The notes: a model not told the origin generated them from the sequence alone. Counted from the stretch's first letter, positions 33,840-42,662 are shown. The stretch: DNA of 64,000 nucleotides from Huintestinicola sp050874005 (GCF_050874005.1 NZ_JBNMJV010000009.1:1-64000), one strand, 5' to 3'. Made by a program: numbers and translations.

Positions 33840-33933
33840 AAACGAAACCGTGTAAATGCACTACAAATCTCTGATGACCAAACTAGATTAACTTTGTATG
33901 TTTTGGTTCGCCGAAATTATCAATTTAAGTTAA

Positions 33934-33980
33934 TGCCTTGAAACCCTGTTGTATGCAGGGTTTCGGGCATTTTTCTTTTT
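33934..33980 (+). terminator. Terminator of the small-ORF cassette
   Basis: GAAACCCTG / CAGGGTTTC (33940-33948, 33956-33964), extended outward by TGCC / GGCA, then TTTTTCTTTTT. Confidence 0.8.
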
Positions 33981-34240
33981 ATTGGGATTTTGATTTTTTT
34001 TAGCTGAAATGGCAGTTTTTATTATGGTAAGCATCAAACAACATATCAATATGATTTGCTTTGCCTTCATAGTTTCTTCATACGTAATAAAAAAACAGTA
34101 ACGCCAACCATAGTATTGTTGCCCATACCGAAATCACATTTTTCTGTGTATCTTACTATAATCATTCATAGCGTTAAAGCGTCTATTCTACGTTGTTTCA
34201 GATTTGGGAGACAAATGGGAGACAAATCCATGTCCTTATA
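33975..34240. other. AT-rich stretch without recognisable genes
   Basis: Short open frames occur on both strands, but none has a ribosome binding site or familiar motif. I see no terminal repeats here. It separates the cassette terminator from the acylphosphatase remnant. Confidence 0.5.
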
Positions 34241-34327
34241 TCATACTATCTCAAATTCATAATCTCCGTGAACGGGTATATTCTTCGACTCGATACGGTC
34301 AACAGAACCCCATCTGAGGTTTTCAAG
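34241..34327 (-). pseudogene. C-terminal remnant of a second acylphosphatase gene
   Basis: Reading the minus strand, this encodes LRWGSVDRIESKNIPVHGDY and on to its own TGA stop, matching the last 27 residues of the acyP at 30527-30799. An 80-bp segment (34248-34327 against 30537-30616) aligns without gaps and with five substitutions, mostly silent. The rest of the gene is missing: at 34328 the sequence changes to the end of an IS256-like element. Confidence 0.85.
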
Positions 34328-34611
34328 GAGGCTGAATATCCAACTGTGTAAATGCCAATAATACCCACAAAGAAATTTGGAGGTAAAGAATTATGGCAAA
34401 CAGAAATCACGGTTTAAGCGAAAAGGAAATGGAGCTTGTAAAGCTTCTCATGGCAGATTGCGAAAGCACAGGAGATATTCAGGCAAAATTAAAGCGATTA
34501 TTCGCCGGAACTATCGAGCAGATGCTTGAAGCAGAGATGGACGAGCATCTCGGTTATGAGAAAAATTCTGTCCTCGAAAACAACTCCGGCAACAGCAGAA
34601 ATGGTTACGGT
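34328..34611 (+). mobile_element. IS256-like element, left end only
   Basis: It begins right at the acylphosphatase remnant with an end-like sequence (GGCTGAATATCCAACTGTG) and carries the first 73 codons of an IS256-like (Mutator) transposase. The right-hand part is absent: the IS256 sequence stops in the codon after NSRNGYG, where an IS5-like end takes over. Confidence 0.7.
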
Positions 34612-34641
34612 ATTATACCATTTTTCTCCTGCTTTGTATAG
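34393..34641 (+). pseudogene. Truncated IS256-family transposase
   Basis: 82 codons. Residues 1-73 are IS256-type (LFAGTIEQMLEAEMDEHLGY, then GNSRNGYG); the remaining nine residues (IIPFFSCFV) are read from the IS5-like remnant and are not native. Full IS256 transposases are about 400 residues and the catalytic DDE domain is entirely missing, so it is inactive. SD GGAGGTAAAG is intact. Confidence 0.85.
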
Positions 34642-34659
34642 GGGTTTTTAGAGGTTGCC
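34612..34659 (-). mobile_element. IS5-like element end, remnant
   Basis: This matches the upstream end at 84-137, in the same orientation (shared GGGGTTTTTAGA core and TTTGTA ahead of it). The transposase body that should lie to its left is gone, replaced by IS256-like sequence. Confidence 0.65.
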
Positions 34660-34670
34660 ATATACCTTTT

Positions 34671-35090
34671 TTAAACAAACTCGTCCATCATCTCAATCAA
34701 AGCAAACATAAACTCTTCCTCGTCATATTTATTGAAATCGGGAATCATCTGCTTAATTATTTCAAATCCCGTGTTTGCATATTCTTCTGCAATACCATAT
34801 ACAACATTTGTATCGGTGATCTGATTTTCCTGACCGCTTTTGCGAAGTTCATCAACAGCCACGGAATAAATGAACGACATTAACGAATCCTTGCCTTTGG
34901 CAGAGTTTTCAAGGATAAATCCAAGTTTTGCCTTTGAAGGTGTTCTCTCTCCCTTGTTCACTCCGAGAGCAAGAGCTATCATAAAAATATCCGCTCTTTC
35001 TCCGTTTGTTTTCATATTAAGCAGATCCACCCTGTCAAAATCTTCTATCAGATCCTTGTACTGAGTTCCGATTGAAAGTCTGTCAGCCAT
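34671..35090 (-). CDS. Hypothetical partner of the DndD-like ATPase
   Basis: 139 residues, acidic and helical, beginning MADRLSIGTQYKDLIEDFDR, with a positive patch GERTPSKAKLG in the middle. Its SD (GAGGTGAT) overlaps the end of the DndD-like gene four bases upstream, so the two were translationally coupled. It occupies the position that dndE has after dndD, but I see no convincing DndE signature. Function unknown. Confidence 0.6.
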   Translation of the reverse strand: MADRLSIGTQYKDLIEDFDRVDLLNMKTNGERADIFMIALALGVNKGERTPSKAKLGFILENSAKGKDSLMSFIYSVAVDELRKSGQENQITDTNVVYGIAEEYANTGFEIIKQMIPDFNKYDEEEFMFALIEMMDEFV

Positions 35091-35094
35091 CAGA

Positions 35095-35888
35095 TCACCT
35101 CATTTCTGTAGTTATCTCGTCTGTAACAAGCTTTGATACAGTCGATGCTGTACTGTCATTCAGTACCGATTTTATTTCATCCGAATACTCAGAGGGTGTA
35201 AACGCAAGAATAATCTGCTTTTTCTTGCTTATATCAAGCAGCACCCGAGCAAAATTCTCTCTGTTTTCATCAGATACACGTCCAACGGGAGTGTCAATGA
35301 AAAGGAGATTATCATAACCCGAAACCTCGTGAACAGCAAGAGTAAAAGCAAGTGCAAGTAGTTCCTTTTCCGCTGCCGAACAGCTGTTAAGGCACGATGA
35401 CATTGTAATCTTATGATACAGCTTCAATCTGAAATTTGCATCAAGTTCTACCCTGCCGTATGTACCCTTTTTCCATATCAGCGCATCAAACAGCTCCATT
35501 GTCTTGCCCTCAAGCTGTGTTGTTATATCGGTTACTATTCCATTTTTGATTTTTACAAGCAGATCCTTTGCTCTCTGAACAAATTCGTATTTTTCTCTGA
35601 TTTCCTTGCACGCTTGATTTGCTGCCAGAGCATCGGAATACTCCTTGTTTTTCTCCTGCAGCTTTTTCCTCATAGACTCCAGCTGTTCCTTATACTTGCC
35701 TATCTTTTCACGGTTGGAATCTCTGAGTTTTTCGTTATCTTCTCTCTGATGTGTAGCAGCTTCAATTTCTTCAATGCCTGTTACGGTAGATATTCTCTTG
35801 AAAAGGGTATCATTTTCTTCCTGAAGCTTCCCGATTTTTTCATTTGTCTTGTTCAACCTGTCAAACAATGCTTTTTTCGCAGACTCAT
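35095..35888 (-). pseudogene. DndD-like SMC-type ATPase, N-terminally truncated
   Basis: About 265 recognisable residues: a long coiled coil, then the ABC signature SAAEKELLALAF and Walker B NLLFIDTPVGRVSDENRENF followed by a D-loop. The DTPxGR pattern is typical of DndD, the ATPase of DNA phosphorothioation systems. The Walker-A half is missing; upstream of about 35888 the frame reads through unrelated sequence that codes on the other strand. It probably broke when the mobilisable element inserted. Confidence 0.65.
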
Positions 35889-36077
35889 ATGGTGATGGAA
35901 CTCTGCCCAAGGGATACAAGTGATGGGAAACCTCACAAAATTGATCCTTTAGATACTTTTCTGTCAGCCTTGTCGGTTGAAAGTGAATTTCTTGACAAGA
36001 TTTCAGAGAAGATCCATCTGGACGAATTGGTGGCGGAATTTTTTGAGTCCTCACCTGAATGTGTAGATGGACAATAA
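35889..36077 (+). pseudogene. 3' fragment of an unknown gene upstream of the relaxase
   Basis: In frame this reads KIDPLDTFLSALSVESEF ... LDELVAEFFESSPE and stops at 36077. The composition is protein-like (amphipathic helices), but there is no ribosome binding site and the upstream side is the truncated DndD-like gene, so only the C-terminal end remains. The junction near 35885-35895 is approximate. Not recognised. Confidence 0.45.
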
Positions 36078-36094
36078 CTGATTTGAGAGGTGCC

Positions 36095-36143
36095 GACCAA
36101 ATCGGAAGCAGCACGAATACTAAACTGTTTTTAAGATTTGGTC
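36095..36143. repeat. 9-bp inverted repeat upstream of the relaxase gene
   Basis: GACCAAATC (36095-36103) and GATTTGGTC (36135-36143), exact, 31 bp apart, ending 38 bp before the relaxase ATG. Relaxase genes commonly follow their oriT, so this is a candidate transfer-origin repeat; a regulatory hairpin is an alternative. Confidence 0.45.
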
Positions 36144-36181
36144 ACCGCCTTCCAATATATCTACAGAAAGGAATGATTACA

Positions 36182-36952
36182 ATGGCAAACTACTACTTTG
36201 ATGCAAGTATCATCAACCGAAAAAATGGATCAGTGACCAGACGGTGCAGCTACATAAGCGGAAAGCGGTTATACGACAGCTACAAAGGAGAGCACTGCTA
36301 CAACGAAAGGCATGATGTGGTCTATTCCAACATATACCTGCCGCATGGTGTTCCCGATGAGTATAACGACATGCAGACCATATGTACAAAGCTTGAAGAG
36401 GCAGAACACCGCAGAGATGCCCGTACTGCCCGCTGCTTTATCGGTTCTCTGCCCAATGAATTATCAATTGGCGATTGGATACGTATTGTAAGCGAATTCG
36501 TAAAACCAAATTTTACGGAACACAATCTATGTTCAATTGCCGCAATTCATAGGGGTGAGGATATCTTTGACCCATCGAGGAATAATCCGCATGTACACAT
36601 TGTTGTATCAACCAGAACAATTGATGCTGACGGTTTCAGCAAAAAGAAGTTCCGTGAATATGACAAGCCCATTTACATAATGCACTGGCGTGAGCATTGG
36701 GCTGATGTACAAAACAGAGCCTATGAGCGAAATGGTCTGGACATACGTGTCAGCCACGAAACGCTTGAAAAGCAAGGTATCGACCGTGAACCTGTAAAAC
36801 ACCTTTCCTTAATTGACTGGCAGAAGGAACTGCGTGGAGAACATACAGAAGCAGGCGATGAAAATCGTTTAATAAGGAAACGAAATCAGGAACGTTCTCG
36901 TCAGGCGGAGCTGCAGCGTGAGCTTGAATCTGAAATTGATATATATCGTTAA
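36182..36952 (+). CDS. MobA/MobL-family relaxase, short
   Basis: 256 residues. It has the N-terminal RCSYISGKRLYDSYKG with candidate catalytic Tyr, and the HUH metal motif PHVHIVVSTR near residue 139. Such enzymes nick oriT and pilot single-stranded DNA during mobilisation. Family members usually exceed 400 residues; this one stops soon after the relaxase core, so the C-terminal domain may be lost. ATG at 36182 follows AGAAAGGA; the frame upstream is not coding. Confidence 0.78.
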   Translation: MANYYFDASIINRKNGSVTRRCSYISGKRLYDSYKGEHCYNERHDVVYSNIYLPHGVPDEYNDMQTICTKLEEAEHRRDARTARCFIGSLPNELSIGDWIRIVSEFVKPNFTEHNLCSIAAIHRGEDIFDPSRNNPHVHIVVSTRTIDADGFSKKKFREYDKPIYIMHWREHWADVQNRAYERNGLDIRVSHETLEKQGIDREPVKHLSLIDWQKELRGEHTEAGDENRLIRKRNQERSRQAELQRELESEIDIYR

Positions 36953-37172
36953 TTTTGGCAGTCTATGCCGTATATAAGAGTTTCGATTCCATTATGAGCT
37001 GCAACGAGATTACGATTTAAAGATAGCAGATTTTTATTCTTGCTTTCGTATTAAGTAAAGATATATTTATATATTATCAGATTGAGGTGAGGAAAAATGT
37101 TCAAAATATATTACTCTGAATCCCGGAATATATTTTCCAAAACAGAGAAAAATAACCTCAGGAGGTATATTT

Positions 37173-37316
37173 ATGACAACAGAAGAAAAAGCGGATAAGC
37201 TCTATCTGAAAAAGCTTACCCTCAAAGCCTGGACGATGATACTCCACAAGCAGGGTAAAATCAGTCTCGCCAAATGCAACAAAATGATCGCAATGATCGA
37301 AAAGCTGGCGGCGTAA
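37173..37316 (+). CDS. 47-residue protein preceding the serine recombinase
   Basis: A small, basic, helical protein starting MTTEEKADKLYLKKLTLKAW, with SD AGGAGG six bases upstream, followed directly by a terminator. Similar mini-ORFs precede integrase or recombinase genes in Clostridia elements, so a link to excision or regulation is plausible but unproven. The 220 bp before it (36953-37172) show no gene. Confidence 0.65.
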   Translation: MTTEEKADKLYLKKLTLKAWTMILHKQGKISLAKCNKMIAMIEKLAA

Positions 37317-37320
37317 TAAT

Positions 37321-37346
37321 GGGCAGGAGCTATCCTGCCCTTTTTT
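37321..37346 (+). terminator. Terminator between the mini-ORF and the recombinase
   Basis: Perfect GGGCAGGA / TCCTGCCC hairpin (loop of four), then TTTTTT. Confidence 0.85.
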
Positions 37347-37354
37347 CACAAAAA

Positions 37355-37396
37355 CATACGAAACGTCTTGACAAAAAGCGTTTGGTATGGTAACAT
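37355..37396 (+). promoter_or_regulatory. Recombinase promoter with overlapping inverted-repeat operator
   Basis: TTGACA (37368-37373), 17-bp spacer, TAACAT (37391-37396). An 11-bp imperfect inverted repeat, CATACGAAACG (37355-37365) and CGTTTGGTATG (37379-37389), straddles the -35 box. A dimer bound there would block transcription, so autoregulation is likely; it might also be part of an attachment site. Confidence 0.65.
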
Positions 37397-37432
37397 CAAA
37401 ATATAACCTATGATACATACAGGAGGTTCCTT

Positions 37433-39133
37433 ATGGATATATACGAAGCCGCCAACAAAATGAAATACGAGCAGAAAAACATCTTTGACCTTAAACTGAG
37501 AGTGACCTTTTACGCCCGTGTTTCCACCACAAAAGAGGAACAGGAAAACTCTATAGAAAATCAGATAACCTATTTCACGGATTTTATAAAGAATAACAAA
37601 AACTGGACCTATGTCGAGGGCTATGTTGACCGTGTACGAGGAGAGTACGCCGTAAACCGAGTCAACTTTATGCGAATGATCGAGGACGGCAAGGCAGGAG
37701 TGTTTGACCTTGTTCTTACCAAAGAGGTCAGCCGATTTGCCCGTAACACTATCGACAGCTTGACATATACCCGTGAGCTGCTCCGAGCAGGAGTCGGCGT
37801 TTTCTTTCAGAACGATAATATCTGCACCATCGACACCGACAGCGAGCTGCGTCTCACAATAATGTCAAGTATCGCCGCAGATGAAGTCCGCAAGCTGTCC
37901 GAGCGTGTCCGCTGGGGGCATAAGCGTGCTATTGAGAGCGGCAATGTTATGGGAAATAACCGCATTTTCGGCTATGACAAAAAGGACTGCAAGCTTGTCA
38001 TAAACGAAAGCGAAGCCGAAATGGTACGCCTGATATTCGAGGAATATGCCACAGGCAAATACAGCGTCCGCAAGATAGAGGATATATTGTACAACAAAGG
38101 CTACCGTGGACGAAACGGCACACGGATACACCACAACACCATTTCGGGCATAATCCAGAATCCCAAATACAAAGGCTACTACTGCGGCAACAAGGTAAAA
38201 ATAATCGACTACCGCACCAAGGAGCAGCGTTTTCTCCCCGAGGACGAATGGGTAATGTACAAGGACGAAACGGGCGAGATAGTCCCCGCAATCGTCAGCG
38301 AGGAGCTTTGGGATAAATGCAACGAGATATTTAAGGCAAGAAGTGCCGTAGTAAAATCCCGTGAGCGTTCCCTGAAAGACAAGAGCGTTTTTACGGGGAA
38401 AATATTCTGTGCCGCCGATGACAAAGCCTACTGGCGGACAAGCTATTCAAACAGCGTTTCCAAGGGCAAGCCCATATATCAGTGGATATGCAGCGAAAAA
38501 CGCCGCTTTGGTGCAAAAGCCTGTGCCTCCTTTTCAATTCTGGAATCAGACCTTTATCAGATGCTTTCCGAGCATTTCAAGGACATTGCCGAAAATATCG
38601 AGGACTATGTTGATACCTTCCTCAAAATCTATCGTGAAGCTGACACATCTTCAACCACACAAAAAGAGCTTGACTCCCTCAGAGCAAGGCTTGAAAAGGA
38701 AAAAGCCAAGCGAGAAAAGCTCCTTGACGCATACACCGAGGATCTTATCACCAAGGCGGAGTTCAAAGAGAGAAACGACGCTTCCAATATCACTATCAAC
38801 GATCTTGAAGAAGAAATATATGCCATAGAGAAAAAGGCAGCCGAATCGGACGATTATGTCCGTGAGCTTGAAAAAATCGAGAAATACTTCAAGGAAATGT
38901 ACAGCCCCGACAGAGATATGACACGTGAAGAAGTGGACGAAATGGTGCTCACGATAATCGACAGGATAAACGTCATTCCCCGGAATGAGGAATGTATGAA
39001 GCTGGAAATCAAGCTGAAAACAGGCGCAAACCGTGATGTTACCTATGTCAGGGGACGTAATATAAACGGTTGTCGTTCGGGACACATCTGTAAGAAAATG
39101 ATCGACAACTACAAGCAGGGTCTCAACGGCTAA
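37433..39133 (+). CDS. Large serine recombinase
   Basis: 566 residues. The resolvase-type catalytic domain begins TFYARVSTTKEEQENS, where the nucleophile is the Ser of ARVS; KEVSRFARNT follows. Then come a recombinase domain (residues about 175-290, GYRGRNGTRIHHNTISGIIQ), a zinc ribbon with CAADDKAYW and ICSEKRRF, and a long coiled coil (about 405-490). These enzymes integrate and excise elements at att sites. The gene looks complete. SD AGGAGG. Attachment sites were not found. Confidence 0.92.
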   Translation: MDIYEAANKMKYEQKNIFDLKLRVTFYARVSTTKEEQENSIENQITYFTDFIKNNKNWTYVEGYVDRVRGEYAVNRVNFMRMIEDGKAGVFDLVLTKEVSRFARNTIDSLTYTRELLRAGVGVFFQNDNICTIDTDSELRLTIMSSIAADEVRKLSERVRWGHKRAIESGNVMGNNRIFGYDKKDCKLVINESEAEMVRLIFEEYATGKYSVRKIEDILYNKGYRGRNGTRIHHNTISGIIQNPKYKGYYCGNKVKIIDYRTKEQRFLPEDEWVMYKDETGEIVPAIVSEELWDKCNEIFKARSAVVKSRERSLKDKSVFTGKIFCAADDKAYWRTSYSNSVSKGKPIYQWICSEKRRFGAKACASFSILESDLYQMLSEHFKDIAENIEDYVDTFLKIYREADTSSTTQKELDSLRARLEKEKAKREKLLDAYTEDLITKAEFKERNDASNITINDLEEEIYAIEKKAAESDDYVRELEKIEKYFKEMYSPDRDMTREEVDEMVLTIIDRINVIPRNEECMKLEIKLKTGANRDVTYVRGRNINGCRSGHICKKMIDNYKQGLNG

Positions 39134-39150
39134 GCTTTAGCCTATAAAAA

Positions 39151-39185
39151 AACGGAGTCATTCTTTGTGAATGGCTCCGTTTTGT
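39151..39185. terminator. Bidirectional terminator between recombinase and diguanylate cyclase
   Basis: AACGGAGTCATT / AATGGCTCCGTT hairpin (one wobble) with A-run before and T-run after. Shared by the two convergent genes. Confidence 0.8.
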
Positions 39186-39193
39186 ATTATAGT

Positions 39194-41281
39194 TTAAAAT
39201 GTGCTGTCAAAGGTGGCATTAGTTTCCACAATGTCGATCCTTGTCTCGCTGCCCGCATAAGCGAAATTTGATTTTCCGCTCTTTTTGATCTTATACATAG
39301 CCCCGTCTGCCGCTTCAAGAAGCTCAGCGGAATTAGAACCGTTTTCACGGAAAAATGCAATTCCAATACTGCAATGGATATTGAAATGCAGCTCGGTAGA
39401 CTCGGAAACAAATCCCTCGTTCAGAATACTGATAACCTCTGCCGCAGCCTTTCCAGCGTCTCCGATAAGGGTAAGATTTGTGAGACACATAACAAATTCG
39501 TCACCGCCCAGACGTCCTCCGAAGCCTCGCTCGTAGGTGACCTCCTTAATGGTATCAGCCACAAATTTAAGCACCTCATCGCCGCACTTATGACCATACT
39601 CATCATTAAAATGCTTGAAATCATCCAGGTCTATGAACATAAGTGCGTCAAGACTTCTTCGTGAAAAGGACTCGTTCATCTCCTCGTCAAGAGTACGCAG
39701 GAACGTAGGACGGTTATAAAGCTGGGTAAGAGCGTCAAAACTTGCCTTCTGAATAAGAGTGATAGCGCTCTTTTTCTCCTTGTCGATATCCACAAGCAGA
39801 CCGATTATCTTTGAAGGAGCGCCTGTCCTGTCAAAGAATTTTTTTCCCTTGACTCTTATCCACGAGAAATCCCCGTAGAGATTTTTCATACGGTACTCGC
39901 CTTCCCACTTGTCTCCCTGAGAAGAAACAATGGCGTCAAGATCGTCCTTGTAACGCTTCATATCGTCCTTGTGAATTTTCATTTTGTAGAGGAAGCTCTC
40001 TCCTATGGAATCGTCCTTTGCACGGTAGCTGAACTTCTGATTGAAATTATCTGATACATAGACCTTGAAGGTCTTGAGGTTTATCTCAAAAACCACGTTA
40101 TCCATCATCGAAACAACGGTCCTGTAACGCTGCTCGCTCTCGAAAATGCTGTCAAACATTGCATTGAACTCGGTGCTAATCTGACCGAATTCATCATTGG
40201 AGTCAAGATCAAGGCGAACGTTTACATCGCCCTTGTTTTTCTGAGAAATTACGCTGATAAGCTTTTTGATAGGTTCGGTAAATACATAGCAGACAAAGAT
40301 TATCGCTGCCGCCGCAATTATTGTAATGGCAATGACTGCCGCCTGAACGCCGGATATGGAAGAAGCAGCAGCCTTTTCGGCGACCTCAGACTCAAACATA
40401 CTTACAACACTCCAGCCCCCGTTGTAAATCGGAGTTCCGAAAACGTAGCAGCCCTCTGTTTCCTTTACCACCGTAGCGCTGCCGTTTGTTTCGCCGTAAT
40501 ACGGTATTGCTTCAGGAATACTTTCGGCTATTGTACGGTATTCCACAACGTCCTCAAGCTTTCTGGGATTGCTTACGCTGCCCGAAATATATTTTCCGCT
40601 TGAATCCACAATAAGCGAAACAGCAAAATTGCTGTAGCCTGTGATCTTCAGCATATCTGCCGCTTCCTCAAGGCTCACCTTCTGGACCGCCACACCGACC
40701 TTTTTATTTTTGGGCGTATATACCCGGCGGCAGGCATAAAAATAGCATTTATCTGCAGCAGAGGGAGGATATATAGCCGATATTCCGCTGTTTGTGCCCG
40801 AGAATGAGATATAGTCGGCAGCATTTTCATCAAACTGACCGATCTTATCCTTGTTGTAAGCTGCAAGTATCGTTCCGTTGTCGCTTACAACAAACATATC
40901 GGTAACAGCGCTGTTCCGGAGGACAGTATCTCGGATAAGCTCATTTACATAGTCAAGTTCTTCATCTGAGTGTGCGCCGTAATATTCGTGCTCCGCAAAT
41001 TCCCTTACACCGTTGTCGGAGGTGAAGCCTTTCTGGGATATGATGAGATTTCCGAGAAATTCATTCAGATATGCAGCCCTGTCCCCGTTTATTATCTCGA
41101 GAGAGCTTATCTGACTGTTGACTACCGCCTTTGCAGACCTTGAAGAGTATACCGCAGAAACCACGATCATTGGTATGATAAGTATAATAAGCATAAACCC
41201 TGCAAGCTTAAATCTTATCTTCATTTCGGCGGACATTCCCTTCTTCTGCGGATTGAACAAAGCTTTGCCGTGTCCCTGCAT
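39194..41281 (-). CDS. Membrane sensor diguanylate cyclase (Cache-HAMP-PAS-GGDEF)
   Basis: 695 residues: membrane segment about 28-48, extracytoplasmic Cache-type sensor about 60-310, second membrane segment about 312-335, HAMP about 337-390, PAS about 395-500, GGDEF at the C-terminus. The active-site loop GRLGGDEFVMCL is intact near residue 593, so it should make cyclic di-GMP in response to an external ligand. The start may be later: AAGGGA precedes the ATGs at about residues 16-20. The HD-GYP protein at 57071-58483 is a possible opposing enzyme. Confidence 0.88.
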   Translation of the reverse strand: MQGHGKALFNPQKKGMSAEMKIRFKLAGFMLIILIIPMIVVSAVYSSRSAKAVVNSQISSLEIINGDRAAYLNEFLGNLIISQKGFTSDNGVREFAEHEYYGAHSDEELDYVNELIRDTVLRNSAVTDMFVVSDNGTILAAYNKDKIGQFDENAADYISFSGTNSGISAIYPPSAADKCYFYACRRVYTPKNKKVGVAVQKVSLEEAADMLKITGYSNFAVSLIVDSSGKYISGSVSNPRKLEDVVEYRTIAESIPEAIPYYGETNGSATVVKETEGCYVFGTPIYNGGWSVVSMFESEVAEKAAASSISGVQAAVIAITIIAAAAIIFVCYVFTEPIKKLISVISQKNKGDVNVRLDLDSNDEFGQISTEFNAMFDSIFESEQRYRTVVSMMDNVVFEINLKTFKVYVSDNFNQKFSYRAKDDSIGESFLYKMKIHKDDMKRYKDDLDAIVSSQGDKWEGEYRMKNLYGDFSWIRVKGKKFFDRTGAPSKIIGLLVDIDKEKKSAITLIQKASFDALTQLYNRPTFLRTLDEEMNESFSRRSLDALMFIDLDDFKHFNDEYGHKCGDEVLKFVADTIKEVTYERGFGGRLGGDEFVMCLTNLTLIGDAGKAAAEVISILNEGFVSESTELHFNIHCSIGIAFFRENGSNSAELLEAADGAMYKIKKSGKSNFAYAGSETRIDIVETNATFDSTF

Positions 41282-41402
41282 AGTTATAGTTTAATTTTAC
41301 CACAAGTCCAAAAAATTGTAAATATCTTTTAGCATTTTTTCATACATCAAATCATTTTTCGTTATTTGTCACAAATATTTTAAGATATTTTCGGCATAAT
41401 GA

Positions 41403-42662
41403 TTATTCGTACATATCCATCAGCACAGGAACAAGCCTGTAATTTTTCCTGAATATCTCGGGATATTCGGAAATATCAAGGGGGCACTCGCCCTTGCCTA
41501 TCTCAATAAGGATAGGAACTGTTTTTCCGCCGCCCTTTGCGATTATCCTGTCACAAAGCCCCGCACATGAGGTCTTGTCATAAGGATTAAGCTTGTACCC
41601 CGTCATATCGGATATAAGCTTTGCTTCGGCATAGCACCTGCTTCGGAAATTTCCCTGCTGAGCGTAATCCCACCATACTAACGAGCCTGTTGCGTGATAG
41701 CTTATCACCGTTACGGGATCTGAGAGCGAACCGATAAGCTTTGTTATTGCCTTGCTTTCAGCCTCGGACTCGGGCGATTTTCCCTTATATCCCCAGCCCG
41801 AGGCGCATTTAAGCTCCTCTGCTATTCCCCATTTTCCGTTAAAGTTGCGATTGATGTCAACACCGTGAGCATTGGCTTTCCATCTTTCATAGTATAGTTC
41901 TTCGGAATAAGCGGTATAACCGTATGTCACCGCATTTTTGTACATTACAGCCACATTTTTTCTCAGCTGCGGATTTCTCAGTCCCTTTGCGCCGAACTGG
42001 CTTATAGTTACTCCGTCGGGATTTAGCATTGGGACAATATGTACCTGAAAGTCCTCAAAATAATCGGAGAAAAGCTTTCCATTATAAGATTTTCTGTTAT
42101 ATCCCTGCAAATAATACTCCGCCATATCCATCACCAGCAGACAGGTCATATATTCCCTTCCGTGGCAGCCTGCCTGGATAACGATCTGCTTGTCAGCCTT
42201 ATCGCTGCCTATAATAATATCGTAAATCTTTCTCTTATCTGCGGTAGTTCCGATGACTTCTGCTCTCACAAGCTTGGGATAAGCCACAATAAGCTTGTCT
42301 ATATCCTCACACATATCATTATAGGAATATTCCGGGTCGGTGTTGTCAACTATCTTTTCGGATTTTTTCTTTTTGTTATCCGAATGCTGCTTTTCGTTTT
42401 TTTCAGACTTATCTGCACCGTCTCCGGAGACGCTCAGGGGTGACACATATCCTGCAGGAGTTGTCTGCTCCGCTGTAATATTTTTCTGAACAGGCTCTGT
42501 TTCGGCAGCAGGCGCTTCGGTCTCTTGAGGAACTTCCTCGTCCTCAAGGATATTCCCCGTATTTCCCCAAACTCCGCCATAGCCGTAAACAGTACAACCC
42601 GCCGAAATAACTGCAATGACCGACAAAACCGTCAGAGCGGCTTTTCCGAAAAAATTTCCCAT
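41403..42662 (-). CDS. M14-family zinc carboxypeptidase, exported
   Basis: 419 residues: N-terminal membrane anchor or signal, a charged low-complexity linker (about 30-110), then an M14 domain. Zinc ligands are in GCHGREYMT, and a third His in ISYHATGS; the catalytic Glu is in ILIEIGKGECP. Substrate may be peptidoglycan stem peptides (gamma-D-glutamyl type) or exogenous peptides. ATG at 42662 follows GCGAGG. Its start overlaps the end of the upstream GNAT gene by 31 bp. Confidence 0.83.
   Translation of the reverse strand: MGNFFGKAALTVLSVIAVISAGCTVYGYGGVWGNTGNILEDEEVPQETEAPAAETEPVQKNITAEQTTPAGYVSPLSVSGDGADKSEKNEKQHSDNKKKKSEKIVDNTDPEYSYNDMCEDIDKLIVAYPKLVRAEVIGTTADKRKIYDIIIGSDKADKQIVIQAGCHGREYMTCLLVMDMAEYYLQGYNRKSYNGKLFSDYFEDFQVHIVPMLNPDGVTISQFGAKGLRNPQLRKNVAVMYKNAVTYGYTAYSEELYYERWKANAHGVDINRNFNGKWGIAEELKCASGWGYKGKSPESEAESKAITKLIGSLSDPVTVISYHATGSLVWWDYAQQGNFRSRCYAEAKLISDMTGYKLNPYDKTSCAGLCDRIIAKGGGKTVPILIEIGKGECPLDISEYPEIFRKNYRLVPVLMDMYE

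Noticed and set aside
34671..35090. Naming the 139-residue protein DndE
   Set aside because: Position after a DndD-like gene fits, but the sequence shows no DndE signature.
37355..39133. Assigning attachment sites of the serine recombinase
   Set aside because: No convincing direct repeat flanking an element was found; the promoter repeat is better explained as an operator.
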